DNA of 58,177 nt from JBCDCE01 sp039182515 (GCA_039182515.1 JBCDCE010000019.1:1-58177), one strand, 5' to 3'. Positions 9,201 to 17,213 are shown, numbered from the stretch's first letter. Numbers and translations are program-made. Notes: generated by a model from the letters alone, not told the origin.

Positions 9201-9326
9201 GTTTTCATCTGCAATAGCCAAAGCGCGAATGCCCAAAAGAGCCGCGCGACGCACGTATTCCTCAGGGTGAGACCCCCCCGTGAGGAAGGTGAAATTAGAC
9301 GTGATATCGAGTTCTGCAAAAGCCAT
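6261..9326 (-). CDS. dnaE2: Error-prone DNA polymerase DnaE2 (ImuC), C-terminally shortened
   Basis: The 1021-residue protein is a C-family polymerase used in damage-induced mutagenesis. It has the DnaE2-type PHP start (AELDITSNFTFLTGGSHPEE), GRGSAANS at 371-378, and the catalytic aspartates in PDIDVDF at 410-416. Family members are usually about 1050-1120 residues and end in an OB-fold domain of roughly 120 residues after a segment like EEVVEDYVAMRLTLRSHPVA. Here that segment (near 945-964) is followed by only about 57 residues of low-complexity tail and the OB fold is absent in all three frames. A near-consensus LexA box lies 14 bp upstream of the ATG. imuA and imuB, which normally accompany it, are not in the window. 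Activity of this form is uncertain. Confidence 0.9.
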   Translation of the reverse strand: MAFAELDITSNFTFLTGGSHPEEYVRRAALLGIRALAIADENSVAGIVRAYAEIKEITRQVKLRKAFDAEVGLIGPPSHRPKDPNTANIYAVPRLLPAARLTFEEGHQITALPQNRAGWGQLCRLISKGRLRTNKGSCQLRLEDLLETGDDLVLLLHAPDALGVQPGAGAWGQGARRLTRRFAGKIWLKLSPFYDGQDPERFRLQTALADHLGLETVASASPIMHHGNRRKLTDVLTAIRTSVKVDSLGQAAQANGEQRLRSQDQMLKLFAQHPEAVARTLHVANHCSFCLSELRYEYPSEITDQETAPERLRRLAYEGLKWRYPSGAPTKVKTLLEHELSLIAKLKYDPYFLTVRDIVAFARSRNILCQGRGSAANSVVCYCLGVTSVSPEIGTMVFERFVSEARDEPPDIDVDFEHERREEVIQHIYERYGRHRAGLCATVIHYRGKRAIREVGRAMGLTEDTISALSSQLWGFFSTKGLEDHRMREIGLDPSDRRLRQTMALIYEIIGFPRHLSQHVGGFIITQGRLDELVPIENATMEDRTVICWDKDDIDTLGILKIDVLALGMLSCVRKAFDLIKTHHQIHYTLATLPPEDEAVYDMLCKADSLGVFQVESRAQMNFLPRMRPRCFYDLVIETAIVRPGPIQGDMVHPYLRRRNGEEEVSFPSDALGQVLGKTLGVPLFQEQAMQIAIVGAGFDPSEADRLRRSLATFKKHGDVSEFRTRFLRGMAANGYEQDFAERCFSQIEGFGSYGFPESHAASFALLVYASAWLKCHHPGIFACALLNAQPMGFYAPAQIVRDVREHGVEVLPVCINHSFWDNVMEPSSSGGLALRLGFRQVKGMTEEDAQWIAATRSNGYQDVEQVWRRAGTAPKVMRILAEADAFASLNIPRRQALWAAKAITSEQALPLFSQDLDGEGIVEPAAMLPDMTEGEEVVEDYVAMRLTLRSHPVALLRHRLTPGEGRPTGPVDLEANTLNILKPAKPHHPRDLTIFTKKMHPEKQDNQPNIQNVQTRALGT

Positions 9327-9339
9327 GGACTCGCATGAT

Positions 9340-9354
9340 ATTCATGTTTTGTTC
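9340..9354 (-). promoter_or_regulatory. Probable LexA (SOS) box of dnaE2
   Basis: Read on the gene strand the site is GAACAAAACATGAAT, one base off the alphaproteobacterial GAAC-N7-GAAC operator. It lies 14-28 bp before the dnaE2 start codon, where LexA would block transcription. DnaE2 genes are known SOS targets, which supports the call. Confidence 0.65.
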
Positions 9355-9423
9355 TCATTACGAGTCTTTGCTCACAGGAAGGTGCGAGTATCGGTTTGAA
9401 GCAAATTCGAAAACACAGAATAA

Positions 9424-9834
9424 CTAAGGAACTGGTTTTGATTTTGTGGAGTACTTTGACCCGCTTGGAGACCAAAAAAGAACACCATCACCTCTTTCGT
9501 TCAAATGCCCATCCATGCCAATTTCTTCCACCTCACTGGTCAAACCTTCCAGTCCCTCAAGCGAATGCAATATCACTTCTTTGGAAATGACATCTCCGTA
9601 GTGCTTTAGCGTATTGCGGCGTGCCGCTTCGACCAATTCGTCTAGCGATTTGATTTTTCGGCCTATTTTGTAGATATGTACATCTTGATCGACCGCGAAA
9701 GTCCTGATCCGCCACATCTCGTCATCCCGAAATGTCCATTGCACAGTATCTGCATGGCCATTTGCCGGCGCCTCGATGTTGTCAGTGTAGCTGCTCTGAA
9801 TTGTTAAGAGGAAGATAAGAAGAGTTATATCCAT
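9424..9834 (-). CDS. Hypothetical protein, possible exported
   Basis: A 136-residue frame begins with a hydrophobic stretch (ITLLIFLLTI) that could be a short signal or anchor, followed by a polar region with many Asp/Glu and a central segment KIGRKIKSLDELVEAARR. GGAG lies about 13 nt before the ATG. Base composition is AT-richer than the flanking housekeeping genes. I recognise no domain. It sits between dnaE2 and a broken peptidase-like gene, so the region may be a small acquired or decaying patch. It could also be a damaged remnant of a longer gene. Confidence 0.5.
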   Translation of the reverse strand: MDITLLIFLLTIQSSYTDNIEAPANGHADTVQWTFRDDEMWRIRTFAVDQDVHIYKIGRKIKSLDELVEAARRNTLKHYGDVISKEVILHSLEGLEGLTSEVEEIGMDGHLNERGDGVLFWSPSGSKYSTKSKPVP

Positions 9835-9907
9835 GTCTTCGCCTATACTCCTGAAAGGTTGGCAAATGTCGCAAGCATTAGAAGTGCTCGCTTTTCAAGG
9901 CCAAGCG

Positions 9908-10558
9908 TTACAGATCTTTGAACGCCTTGAGGACCAATTTCTTGCATCTCGTCGATAAATGCTGCGATACACTATCGACGCTCAGGTCGCGCCTTTTAAG
10001 AAACGTCGCCAGCGCAAAAGCGCGAGACGGCTGTGTCATATAGCCAAACCAACCCGCATCGTCTGCAGCTTGGAGTTGGAAAACACCAAATCCAGCAATA
10101 ATGCAGCCAAGATCAGTCGCGAGTTCGTGAGCGGCTTCTCCTCCAGGAACCTCGCTTTCCAACCCACTTAGCCGTGCTTGCACAAGTTCATGAGCAAGAA
10201 GGTTAATGAACTGAATTGGCCGGTTCATCTGCTCAGGGTCATATTGGATAACTGAGACGCCTTCGAAATCCTGAAAAGTACCTGCAACTGTCTAGAGAGA
10301 TTGGAAGTCAATTCTGTTTTCCGCCGGCAGCGTATTTAATGGCAAGATGTTTACCTCAGCCTTGAAGTTCATATGCCTTTTTATATCTTCGAGCACAAAT
10401 TCAGCAGTCTCGGGGTTCGTCCCTGTTTGTGCATTGAAGAACGCTTTGGTTGGCAAGACTGGCCCCTTCGGTGGCTCAAATCGCTCGTCGAACCAGTCAA
10501 AGCACTCATTAATCCAAAAACGCAAATCGTCAGAGACAGTTGGGCGTGACCAAAACAC
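9908..10558 (-). pseudogene. Metallopeptidase-like gene interrupted by an in-frame amber codon
   Basis: Two frames in the same register, 10293-10558 and 9908-10289, are separated by a single TAG at 10290-10292. Read through, they give one protein of about 216 residues. The second half carries AHELVQARL, then GGEAAHELATDL, then GFGVFQ and GWFGYM. This layout (HE..., later E...TD, GFG, GY) resembles a family of predicted zinc peptidases whose helix reads HELAH; here the second His is Gln. The frame begins at a GTG (10556-10558) directly after a TAA, and a short frame just upstream in another register may be more of the same gene. The stop, the lost His and AT-rich composition all point to decay, although an intact C-terminal fragment could still be translated from the ATG at 10228. 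Confidence 0.6.
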
Positions 10559-10705
10559 TTAATTCTCCAATTTCAGAGCCAGCCCAAGTCGTCAAAGGGA
10601 AGCTGCTAAGCTTGAGAATAAGACAGTTAGGATGAGTATGCATCGCAAAAACAGACATATAGTGCGCTATTTGAAAGGACCGTTTCGCCCAGCTAAGCCG
10701 CCCTT

Positions 10706-11560
10706 TTAGCTTCGCACCAGTTTCAGCATCAGATACCGGTTGTGCTCGCAAAAGGCCTGGGAGGTTCTGGTCTTTTGGTTGAGCCGTTGGTCAAGGCGCG
10801 CGCGGCTTCGGGTATTGACCAGCAGGCGGAAGAGACGATTTAGGATATTGCGCTGAAATGGGCGTTTGTCTGATAGTTCGCTGTCAACGCGCGTAATCGC
10901 ATAGCCCAACACGTTGAAGAGCTCTTGCTCGATGTCCACCGATGGTGCCACGGCCTCAGTGATGTCTTCCTCGAAAATCACGCGCACGGGCAGGCTTTCC
11001 AAGAGCGCCCGGAACCTCTCGATCCTATGGCCACCACCCACTTTGGCGACCTTTTTGTCGAGCACAAACCCTTCCGCGCGGAAGCAATCCGCGATGAGGA
11101 TGGCGCCTTCCGGCGAGAGCACATCAAGGCATTTCGCCAAGCCAATATCCAAAGGAATATACTGGTAGCTCTCCGAGAAAAGGCACAGATCGAACGGGCC
11201 TTCGCCTGTAAAATCCTCAAAGCCCATCTCATGGACAAGAGCCCCCGGCGCATTCGCAGCACAGCGCTCAGCCAAGAGCTTTGAGGGCACAACGATTTCA
11301 ACCTTATGACCCAGAGCGACAAGCTTTTTGGCGGCCTCACCCGCACCGCCGCCAATGTCGAGGATCCGCAAGGGACCGTTGGGAAGATGCTCGAAAAGCT
11401 TCTTTGTATAAGCCTCCTGGGCATCCCCGAAGTTGCCCGCGTTCACCTCGATGCCAGTCCAAAGCCCATAGTGGAGGTTTTCTGCCCCTGTGAGCCAGGT
11501 CATGAACTTCAAGCCTGCGTCAAGGCCAATCGCTTGGGTGTCGAGTTTTGTCTTTGCCAT
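10706..11560 (-). CDS. Class I SAM-dependent methyltransferase
   Basis: The 284-residue protein has the Rossmann methyltransferase motif I LDIGGGAGE at 67-75, an acidic strand end near EIVVPS, a motif II-like DLCLFSESYQYI and motif III LSPEGAILIADCF. The C-terminal 60 residues are very rich in Arg/Leu (RNILNRLFRLLVNTRSRARL), suggesting binding to a membrane or nucleic acid. The substrate cannot be inferred. It is the last gene of the leftward serB-gpmI-envC-ctpA-rppH run, 27 bp after rppH. Confidence 0.85.
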   Translation of the reverse strand: MAKTKLDTQAIGLDAGLKFMTWLTGAENLHYGLWTGIEVNAGNFGDAQEAYTKKLFEHLPNGPLRILDIGGGAGEAAKKLVALGHKVEIVVPSKLLAERCAANAPGALVHEMGFEDFTGEGPFDLCLFSESYQYIPLDIGLAKCLDVLSPEGAILIADCFRAEGFVLDKKVAKVGGGHRIERFRALLESLPVRVIFEEDITEAVAPSVDIEQELFNVLGYAITRVDSELSDKRPFQRNILNRLFRLLVNTRSRARLDQRLNQKTRTSQAFCEHNRYLMLKLVRS

Positions 11561-11587
11561 GGCAGGCGCTTTACGCCAGGCGGGGGC

Positions 11588-12079
11588 CTAGCGCAAATGC
11601 TCCGCGAAGCCGTCGATCACAGCCTGGTACACCTCGCGTTTGAAAGGCACGATATTGGGGACCACCTCTGACAAAGGCGACCAACGCCATTCGCTGAATT
11701 CTTGGTCATGCGAGAAGATATCGATCTCTTCGTCTTGGCCGTGGAAATCCATCAAAAACCACTTTTGAGTTTGCCCTCGCCATTTGCCACCCCAAAGCTT
11801 GCCCAACAGCTCCTTGGGAAGATCATAAGAAATCCAATCCGCATGTTCGGCCACGATCGTCACACGATCAGGCAAAATACCCGTTTCTTCTTGCAGCTCG
11901 CGCAAAGCGGCAGCGGGCGCCTCCTCACCAGGGTCAATGCCGCCTTGGGGCATCTGCCAGGCCTCGGAGCCTGCAGGCCTATCGATGCGTTGGGCCGTAA
12001 AGATCATGCCTTGCGCGTTACGCAACATGATCCCAACGTTTGGCCGATAAGGGAGCTTTTCGATCTCTTCTGGGCGCAT
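11588..12079 (-). CDS. rppH: RNA pyrophosphohydrolase
   Basis: The 163-residue Nudix hydrolase removes pyrophosphate from 5'-triphosphorylated RNA (and diadenosine polyphosphates in relatives), opening mRNA to decay. The Nudix box runs from G46 to I68 with REL.EE (R60, E64, E65). The N-terminus LPYRPNVGIMLRNAQG and the WQMPQGGID entry are typical of the RppH/YgdP subgroup. I start at the ATG 12077-12079, which has AAAGGTG 5 nt upstream, rather than the in-frame TTG five codons earlier. It lies 90 bp after ctpA. Confidence 0.94.
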   Translation of the reverse strand: MRPEEIEKLPYRPNVGIMLRNAQGMIFTAQRIDRPAGSEAWQMPQGGIDPGEEAPAAALRELQEETGILPDRVTIVAEHADWISYDLPKELLGKLWGGKWRGQTQKWFLMDFHGQDEEIDIFSHDQEFSEWRWSPLSEVVPNIVPFKREVYQAVIDGFAEHLR

Positions 12080-12169
12080 TCGATCACCTTTCAAAAGGGT
12101 GCACCGTCAGCAAACCGGCGCGAGCGTGACCGGGGCAAACCGTGCCACGTGAGACGCGCCGCCCTGCCC

Positions 12170-13501
12170 TTATTCTGATGGCTGCAAAGCGCTCAGACCT
12201 TTAAGAATATCGATAGCATAGGCCAGTTGATAATCCTCTTCGCGCAAATCAGCGGCCGCTTCAGCGCGCGCCCGATCTTCCTCAATCTGGCGGATCTCGT
12301 CATCAGAAAGCGAGTCGTTGCCCAAAGATCCACGCAGATCGGCCTCAGACCGGGGCTGGCGTGTCTCTCCTTCTTCCTCTGAAGCAGGCTCAGGGCGCGG
12401 CTGTTCAACGATGATATCAGGCGAAACACCCAAAGCTTGGATCGAACGACCAGAAGGTGTGTAATACCGCGCCGTTGTCAGGCGCATTGCGCCGTCACCG
12501 CGCAAAGGCATCACGGTTTGCACCGAGCCTTTGCCAAAGCTCTTTGTCCCAATCACAATCGCGCGGCGATGGTCTTGCAGCGCACCCGCGACGATTTCAG
12601 ACGCAGAAGCAGAGCCGCCATTAATCAACACCACCACAGGCTTGCCACTGATCAAGTCCCCTGGCGTTGCATTGAAACGTTCGCCATCGGTCAGCTCACG
12701 GCCGCGGGTCGAGACGATCTCACCTTCTTCCAAGAAAGCATCCGACACGCGGATCGCTTGGTTGAGCAAACCGCCAGGGTTGTTGCGCATGTCGATGACA
12801 ACACCGTTGACCTTGTCCAGCCCGCCCGCCTCTTCGGTATGCTTAGCAAGCCCATCTCTGAGATTAGGGAAGGTTTGGTCATTGAAGGTCGAAATACGAG
12901 CCACAATCGTGTCGCCCAAGAGGCGGGTACGGACGGCTGTCAGCTTGATGGTGTCTCGAATAATCGAGATGTCGAGCGGCTCTTCCGCACCTTCGCGCAC
13001 GACCGTAATGATAATCTCTGATCCAATTGGTCCGCGCATCAGATCAACCGCATCATCAAGCGTGAGGCCCAACAAGCTCTCGCCATCCACATGAGTGATG
13101 AAGTCGCCTGCAAGGACGCCTGCGATATCAGCAGGTGTGTCGTCCATTGGCGCCACAACCTTCACAAAGCCTTCTTCTTGAGTCACCTCAATGCCTAGCC
13201 CGCCAAATTCACCGCGCGTTTGCACGCGCATGGCCTGCGCGTCTTCTGGGCTCAAGTAGCTTGAATGCGGATCAAGCGAGGTGAGCATCCCATTGATGGC
13301 CGCCTCAATCAGGTCCGACTCATCAACCTCTTCCACATATTGCGAGCGAATCCGCTCAAAAATGTCTCCAAACAGATCGAGCTGTTGATAGACGTTGTTG
13401 TTGCGAACGCTTTCCTGCGCCAGAAGCGGGGCCGCGATTTGGGTCGTGACGACAACACTCGACAGAGTGCCGACAGCGGCCGCGATCAAGAACTTCTTCA
13501 T
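12170..13501 (-). CDS. ctpA: Carboxy-terminal processing protease (S41)
   Basis: The 443-residue periplasmic serine protease has a signal peptide (residues 1-28), a PDZ domain (about 90-170, with GEFGGLGIEV) and an S41 catalytic domain. The Ser/Lys dyad is S299 in GGSASASEIV and K324 in SFGKGSVQ, 25 residues apart as in Prc. A charged tail rich in Glu, Arg and Asp follows after 370. Enzymes of this class trim or degrade periplasmic proteins and cell-wall hydrolases. It lies 26 bp after the EnvC-like gene, which makes a functional link with peptidoglycan turnover likely. Confidence 0.95.
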   Translation of the reverse strand: MKKFLIAAAVGTLSSVVVTTQIAAPLLAQESVRNNNVYQQLDLFGDIFERIRSQYVEEVDESDLIEAAINGMLTSLDPHSSYLSPEDAQAMRVQTRGEFGGLGIEVTQEEGFVKVVAPMDDTPADIAGVLAGDFITHVDGESLLGLTLDDAVDLMRGPIGSEIIITVVREGAEEPLDISIIRDTIKLTAVRTRLLGDTIVARISTFNDQTFPNLRDGLAKHTEEAGGLDKVNGVVIDMRNNPGGLLNQAIRVSDAFLEEGEIVSTRGRELTDGERFNATPGDLISGKPVVVLINGGSASASEIVAGALQDHRRAIVIGTKSFGKGSVQTVMPLRGDGAMRLTTARYYTPSGRSIQALGVSPDIIVEQPRPEPASEEEGETRQPRSEADLRGSLGNDSLSDDEIRQIEEDRARAEAAADLREEDYQLAYAIDILKGLSALQPSE

Positions 13502-13527
13502 TTAGGCTTTACTCCTCGTGGCCTCGA

Positions 13528-14610
13528 CTACTCAGCGAACCACTGGTTTGGGTCTTGTGCGATTTGGTCTTGCTTCACTTCTATATAAAGCGTTTCTGTG
13601 CGGTTGGTGCCAGACCCCAGATCGCCAACAATCAATTTCTCGTCATTTCCCGCCATATAACCCACCGGATCCCCCGTCGTCAAAACCTGTCCGGCGGTAC
13701 CGAGTGTTTGGCCAAGCCCTGCTAAAATGATCAAGAAGCCATTTTCTGGCTCGAGGATCGCTACGTGATCGAATCCTGGGAAAGGCCCGACATAGCGCAG
13801 CGTGACTGGCAGCGGTGAGGTTACCAAAGCTCCAGCATCTGTGGCCACAACCCAGCCCGGGCGGGCAATCCCAGCGGCATCCTCTTGATTAAACCTGCGC
13901 AAGACGACGCCACGCACAGGCAATGCAAGGCCCCCTTTTTGCAAGGCGTCTTGCAGTGGATCCAATTGTGGGCCTTGTGCAATAAGCGATGTGGCAAAGG
14001 CATCGAGCGTTTCACTTGCATCGATCAAAGCTGCCAAGCGTGCGGGATCATCTGCATAGCGCTGCGGGCGTTTGCTGCGGTCGGCCACAGCCTTGGCAAG
14101 TGCACTGCGCGCAGCTTGGACATCGCGGAGCCCTGCATTGAGCCGCTTGCGGGCGTCTTCTTGCAAAAGCTTGAGCGTGCGCGCTTCGTCCAACTCGGAA
14201 GCCAAAGCTTGTGCTTCAGCCTGAAGCGCGGGGCCAATCGCGCGCACCATGAGGCCGGCGCGTGTTGCCGCCAAAGCCCCCTCTGGGTGGAGCAGCGATA
14301 CGGGCATCTGCGCGCGGCTCATCGTCTGCATCACGGCCAAAAGGGCTGCGAGATCCTCAGAAGCGTCATCGAGCCGCTTTCGCACCTGTGTTTCTTGCAA
14401 CTCCGCGCTGCGCAGCGTGTCTCGCACTTCGCCCAAGCCCTGTTCAAAACCGCGGATTACACCGCTAAGAGCCGAAATTCTGTCACTCGCTGTGCGCGCA
14501 GCTTGAAGGGCAGCAGTTGCACGAGACAGCGCGTCCGCCGCTGGCGAAACCTGCGCAACAGCAGGCGTGCTGAACAGCAGTAGCGAAAGCAGTGCGCTTC
14601 TAATCAACAA
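13528..14610 (-). CDS. EnvC-like murein hydrolase activator with degenerate LytM domain
   Basis: The 360-residue protein has a signal peptide (to AVA near 18), a long coiled-coil region (about 25-220, rich in Ala/Leu/Arg/Glu) and a C-terminal M23/LytM-like domain (about 230-355, LPVRGVVLRRFNQEDAAGIARPG onward). The zinc ligands of active M23 enzymes (HxxxD and HxH) are not conserved: the strand expected to read DHGNG reads EPENG. This is the pattern of EnvC, which activates amidases rather than cutting peptidoglycan itself. The start overlaps the gpmI stop by 11 bp. The gene set gpmI-envC-ctpA is a common order in relatives. The name is by domain layout, hence no symbol. Confidence 0.85.
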   Translation of the reverse strand: MLIRSALLSLLLFSTPAVAQVSPAADALSRATAALQAARTASDRISALSGVIRGFEQGLGEVRDTLRSAELQETQVRKRLDDASEDLAALLAVMQTMSRAQMPVSLLHPEGALAATRAGLMVRAIGPALQAEAQALASELDEARTLKLLQEDARKRLNAGLRDVQAARSALAKAVADRSKRPQRYADDPARLAALIDASETLDAFATSLIAQGPQLDPLQDALQKGGLALPVRGVVLRRFNQEDAAGIARPGWVVATDAGALVTSPLPVTLRYVGPFPGFDHVAILEPENGFLIILAGLGQTLGTAGQVLTTGDPVGYMAGNDEKLIVGDLGSGTNRTETLYIEVKQDQIAQDPNQWFAE

Positions 14611-16108
14611 GCAAGCTCTCCCCTGTCATCTCATCGGGCGCACCTAGCCCCATGAGTGCAAGCAAGGTTGGCGCGAGATCTGCAAGCCGCCCCTCTTTGA
14701 GTTTAACGCCTTCTGGACCACCCACCAAAGCGACCGGAACAGGATTTGTCGTATGCGCGGTGTGCGGGCCATTTGTATCCGCATCCCACATCACTTCGCA
14801 ATTGCCGTGGTCTGCCGTCACAATCATCGCGCCCCCAGCGGCTTCAAGGGCCGCGACAACTTCGCCCAAGCCCATATCCACTGCTTCACAAGCTTTGATC
14901 GCGGCATCAAGATCGCCTGTATGCCCCACCATGTCTGGATTGGCATAGTTGGTCACGATGAGATCATAGCCTGCTTCAATGGCTTCCACGAAAGCTTTTG
15001 TGACCTCAGCCGCAGACATCTCAGGCTGCAAATCATAGGTCGCGACCTTTGGAGAGGGCGGCATGAACCTATCTTCACCGGGGTAAGGCTCTTCCACGCC
15101 GCCGTTCAAAAAGAAGGTGACGTGCGGGTATTTCTCCGTCTCCGCGAGACGAAACTGGCGCTTGCCCGCTTTGCTGACCCAAGCGCCCAGCGTGTTGGGA
15201 ATATCGCGTTTGGGAAAAACAACGTCCATGTAGGTGTCGTGCTGATCAGAGTAACTGACCATCCCCATAAGGTTCGCAAGCTTGGGCCGTTGGCTTGCGT
15301 CAAATCCATCGAAATCCGGCTGACCGAATGCAGCCATGATCTCGCGGGCACGGTCCGCTCTAAAATTTAGGCAAAAGAGCCCGTCCCCATCGGCCATTCC
15401 GCCATAGCCTGCAACAACACTGGCAGGCACAAATTCGTCTGTTTGCCCAGCCTCATACGCGGCCTCAACTGCTGCTTTGGCTGTTGCATACGCAGCGCCT
15501 TTGCCCGCGACCATGGCTGCAAAAGCCGTCTCAACACGCTCCCAACGGTTGTCGCGATCTAAAGCAAAATATCGGCCAATAACCGTCCCGATTTGAGCGC
15601 CTGGAGGCAGCCCTGCCTCGAGCTCACCCAGATAGCCAAGTGCCGAACTTGGCGGAACATCTCGGCCGTCTAATATGGCATGCATCACCACGCGCAGACC
15701 TTTATCCGTCAGCGCCTTTATCGCAGCCAGGATGTGACTGAGATGCCCATGCACGCCGCCATCAGACACAAGCCCCATCACATGGGCCGTGCCCCCGCTT
15801 TTTGAGACTTTGCTCGCAAAGGCCAGCAGCACTTCATTGTCGAAAAAGCTGCCGTCTTCAATCGCGAGGTCAATTTGGCCAAGGTCCATCGCCACAACAC
15901 GACCCGCGCCGATATTTGTGTGCCCCACTTCCGAATTTCCCATTTGCCCGGTGGGAAGGCCCGCGTCTCGGCCATGGGTCAAAAGCTGTGCATGCGGGCC
16001 CGCCATGATCGCATCGAAGTTTGGCGTGTTCGCCAAAGCTGGCGCGTTGAAGTCACGCTCAGCCCGCAAGCCCCATCCATCCAGTATGCACAACACAACA
16101 GGTTTCAC
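14600..16108 (-). CDS. gpmI: 2,3-bisphosphoglycerate-independent phosphoglycerate mutase
   Basis: The 502-residue enzyme interconverts 3- and 2-phosphoglycerate using two Mn ions. It starts KPVVLCILDGWG (first metal Asp at D10) and has the phosphoserine loop TGQMGNSEVGH with S59. Further metal ligands are in VTNYANPDMVGHTG and TADHGNCE. I choose the GTG at 16106-16108, preceded at 5 nt by GAGGAG; the open frame extends upstream but that part is antisense-like shadow inside serB. It begins 10 bp after serB. Coupling of gpmI to serB and divergent serCA ties glycolytic 3-phosphoglycerate to serine synthesis. Confidence 0.96.
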   Translation of the reverse strand: MKPVVLCILDGWGLRAERDFNAPALANTPNFDAIMAGPHAQLLTHGRDAGLPTGQMGNSEVGHTNIGAGRVVAMDLGQIDLAIEDGSFFDNEVLLAFASKVSKSGGTAHVMGLVSDGGVHGHLSHILAAIKALTDKGLRVVMHAILDGRDVPPSSALGYLGELEAGLPPGAQIGTVIGRYFALDRDNRWERVETAFAAMVAGKGAAYATAKAAVEAAYEAGQTDEFVPASVVAGYGGMADGDGLFCLNFRADRAREIMAAFGQPDFDGFDASQRPKLANLMGMVSYSDQHDTYMDVVFPKRDIPNTLGAWVSKAGKRQFRLAETEKYPHVTFFLNGGVEEPYPGEDRFMPPSPKVATYDLQPEMSAAEVTKAFVEAIEAGYDLIVTNYANPDMVGHTGDLDAAIKACEAVDMGLGEVVAALEAAGGAMIVTADHGNCEVMWDADTNGPHTAHTTNPVPVALVGGPEGVKLKEGRLADLAPTLLALMGLGAPDEMTGESLLVD

Positions 16109-16118
16109 GACAGGCTCC

Positions 16119-16979
16119 TCAAACAAATTCATCTCGGCGATAGCCCTGCAGGTAGAGCAGAGCTGTAAGATCGCAGTGGTTGATCCGCACGTCACAGGCC
16201 TCTTGCACCGAAGGCTTAGCATGGAGCGCCACGCCCAAACCAGCGCGACCCAACATGCCGAGGTCATTGGCCCCGTCACCAACAGCCAGCACATCGCTCT
16301 CTTCGATCTCAAAGCGGGCGACCAGTTCTTCCAGCGCGTCCACTTTGCTTTGTTGCCCCAAAACAGGTTTTTGAACTTGGCCAGTGAATTGGTCACCGTC
16401 CACCAAAAGCGTGTTGGCCCGGTTCATATCAAAGCCTAAATGCGCCGCCACAGCTTGAGTGAAAAACGTAAATCCACCTGACACAAGCGCAGTAAAGGCG
16501 CCCGCGCCCCGCATTGTGTTCAAAAGCGTGGCCCCTCCGGGTGTATAAGTAATCCGGTCCCGCAAAACCTCATCAACCACGTCCACGCTAAGGCCTTTGA
16601 TCAGAGAAACGCGTTCTTCCATCGCGTCTTCAAAGCCAATCTCTCCGTTCATGGCCCGCGCAGTAATGGCCTTCACGTGATCGCCAACGCCTGCTACATC
16701 CGCAAGCTCATCAATACACTCCTGCCCAATCATCGTGCTGTCCATATCAGCGATCAGCACTTTCTTGCGCACAGCAGATCCTTCGAAGACCACCACATCA
16801 ACACCCAGTTTTTGGAGATCTGCCCAGACATCCCATCGGTTGTCCGGCACATCAGACACCGCAAAAGCAGCGGCCTCTTCTTCGCCCAACCAAGTGATCT
16901 CACTGCCGCCCCATGCATTGCGCAAGCTTTCGGGGGTTGCGGGGTCCAACTGTGGGGCAATCAACGTAACGGTGAACAT
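16119..16979 (-). CDS. serB: Phosphoserine phosphatase
   Basis: The 286-residue HAD-family enzyme makes the last step of serine synthesis. Motif I is IADMDSTMI with D78 and D80, motif II SGGF near 170, motif III K plus GDGANDLGML. The first 70 residues form a small N-terminal domain as in other SerB proteins. The start is the ATG at 16977-16979 with AAAGGAG at good spacing; earlier in-frame starts fall in a shadow region. It is first gene of the leftward operon and diverges from serC across a 234-bp region, so both serine pathway units could share control there. Confidence 0.96.
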   Translation of the reverse strand: MFTVTLIAPQLDPATPESLRNAWGGSEITWLGEEEAAAFAVSDVPDNRWDVWADLQKLGVDVVVFEGSAVRKKVLIADMDSTMIGQECIDELADVAGVGDHVKAITARAMNGEIGFEDAMEERVSLIKGLSVDVVDEVLRDRITYTPGGATLLNTMRGAGAFTALVSGGFTFFTQAVAAHLGFDMNRANTLLVDGDQFTGQVQKPVLGQQSKVDALEELVARFEIEESDVLAVGDGANDLGMLGRAGLGVALHAKPSVQEACDVRINHCDLTALLYLQGYRRDEFV

Positions 16980-17144
16980 AGGCGCACTCCTTTGCGGTGC
17001 GTCATCCCCTGCGCAAAGACAGATTTCAACCGTCTTCTTCGCGCACAGCGCTGGCCCAAAAGTTTCCAATCCGCCCCAAGTGGCGCGAAATCGATGAGCG
17101 CACCCGCGCTTTGCTCCAAGATTTGCGGTTGCGATGCCGCTCGA

Positions 17145-17213
17145 GTCCCCATAGAGTGATCTGTGGGACACGCCTCCCCAACGAGGCGCGCATATCTGGA
17201 AGGATATCCATAG
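17145..17213 (+). ncRNA. Putative serC leader RNA
   Basis: Three consecutive hairpins precede serC: GTCCC/GGGAC (17145-17149 with 17165-17169), CGCCTC/GAGGCG (17171-17176 with 17183-17188), and ATATC/GATAT (17192-17196 with 17203-17207). The last encloses the ribosome site GGAAGG. The described alphaproteobacterial serC leader motif sits upstream of serC-serA and its final stem overlaps the serC ribosome site, exactly the arrangement here. The ligand or trigger is not known to me. Assigned by position and structure, not by covariance search. Confidence 0.6.

Noticed and set aside
9327..10705. imuA or imuB next to dnaE2
   Set aside because: No ImuB polymerase motifs or ImuA RecA-like motifs in any frame of this stretch.
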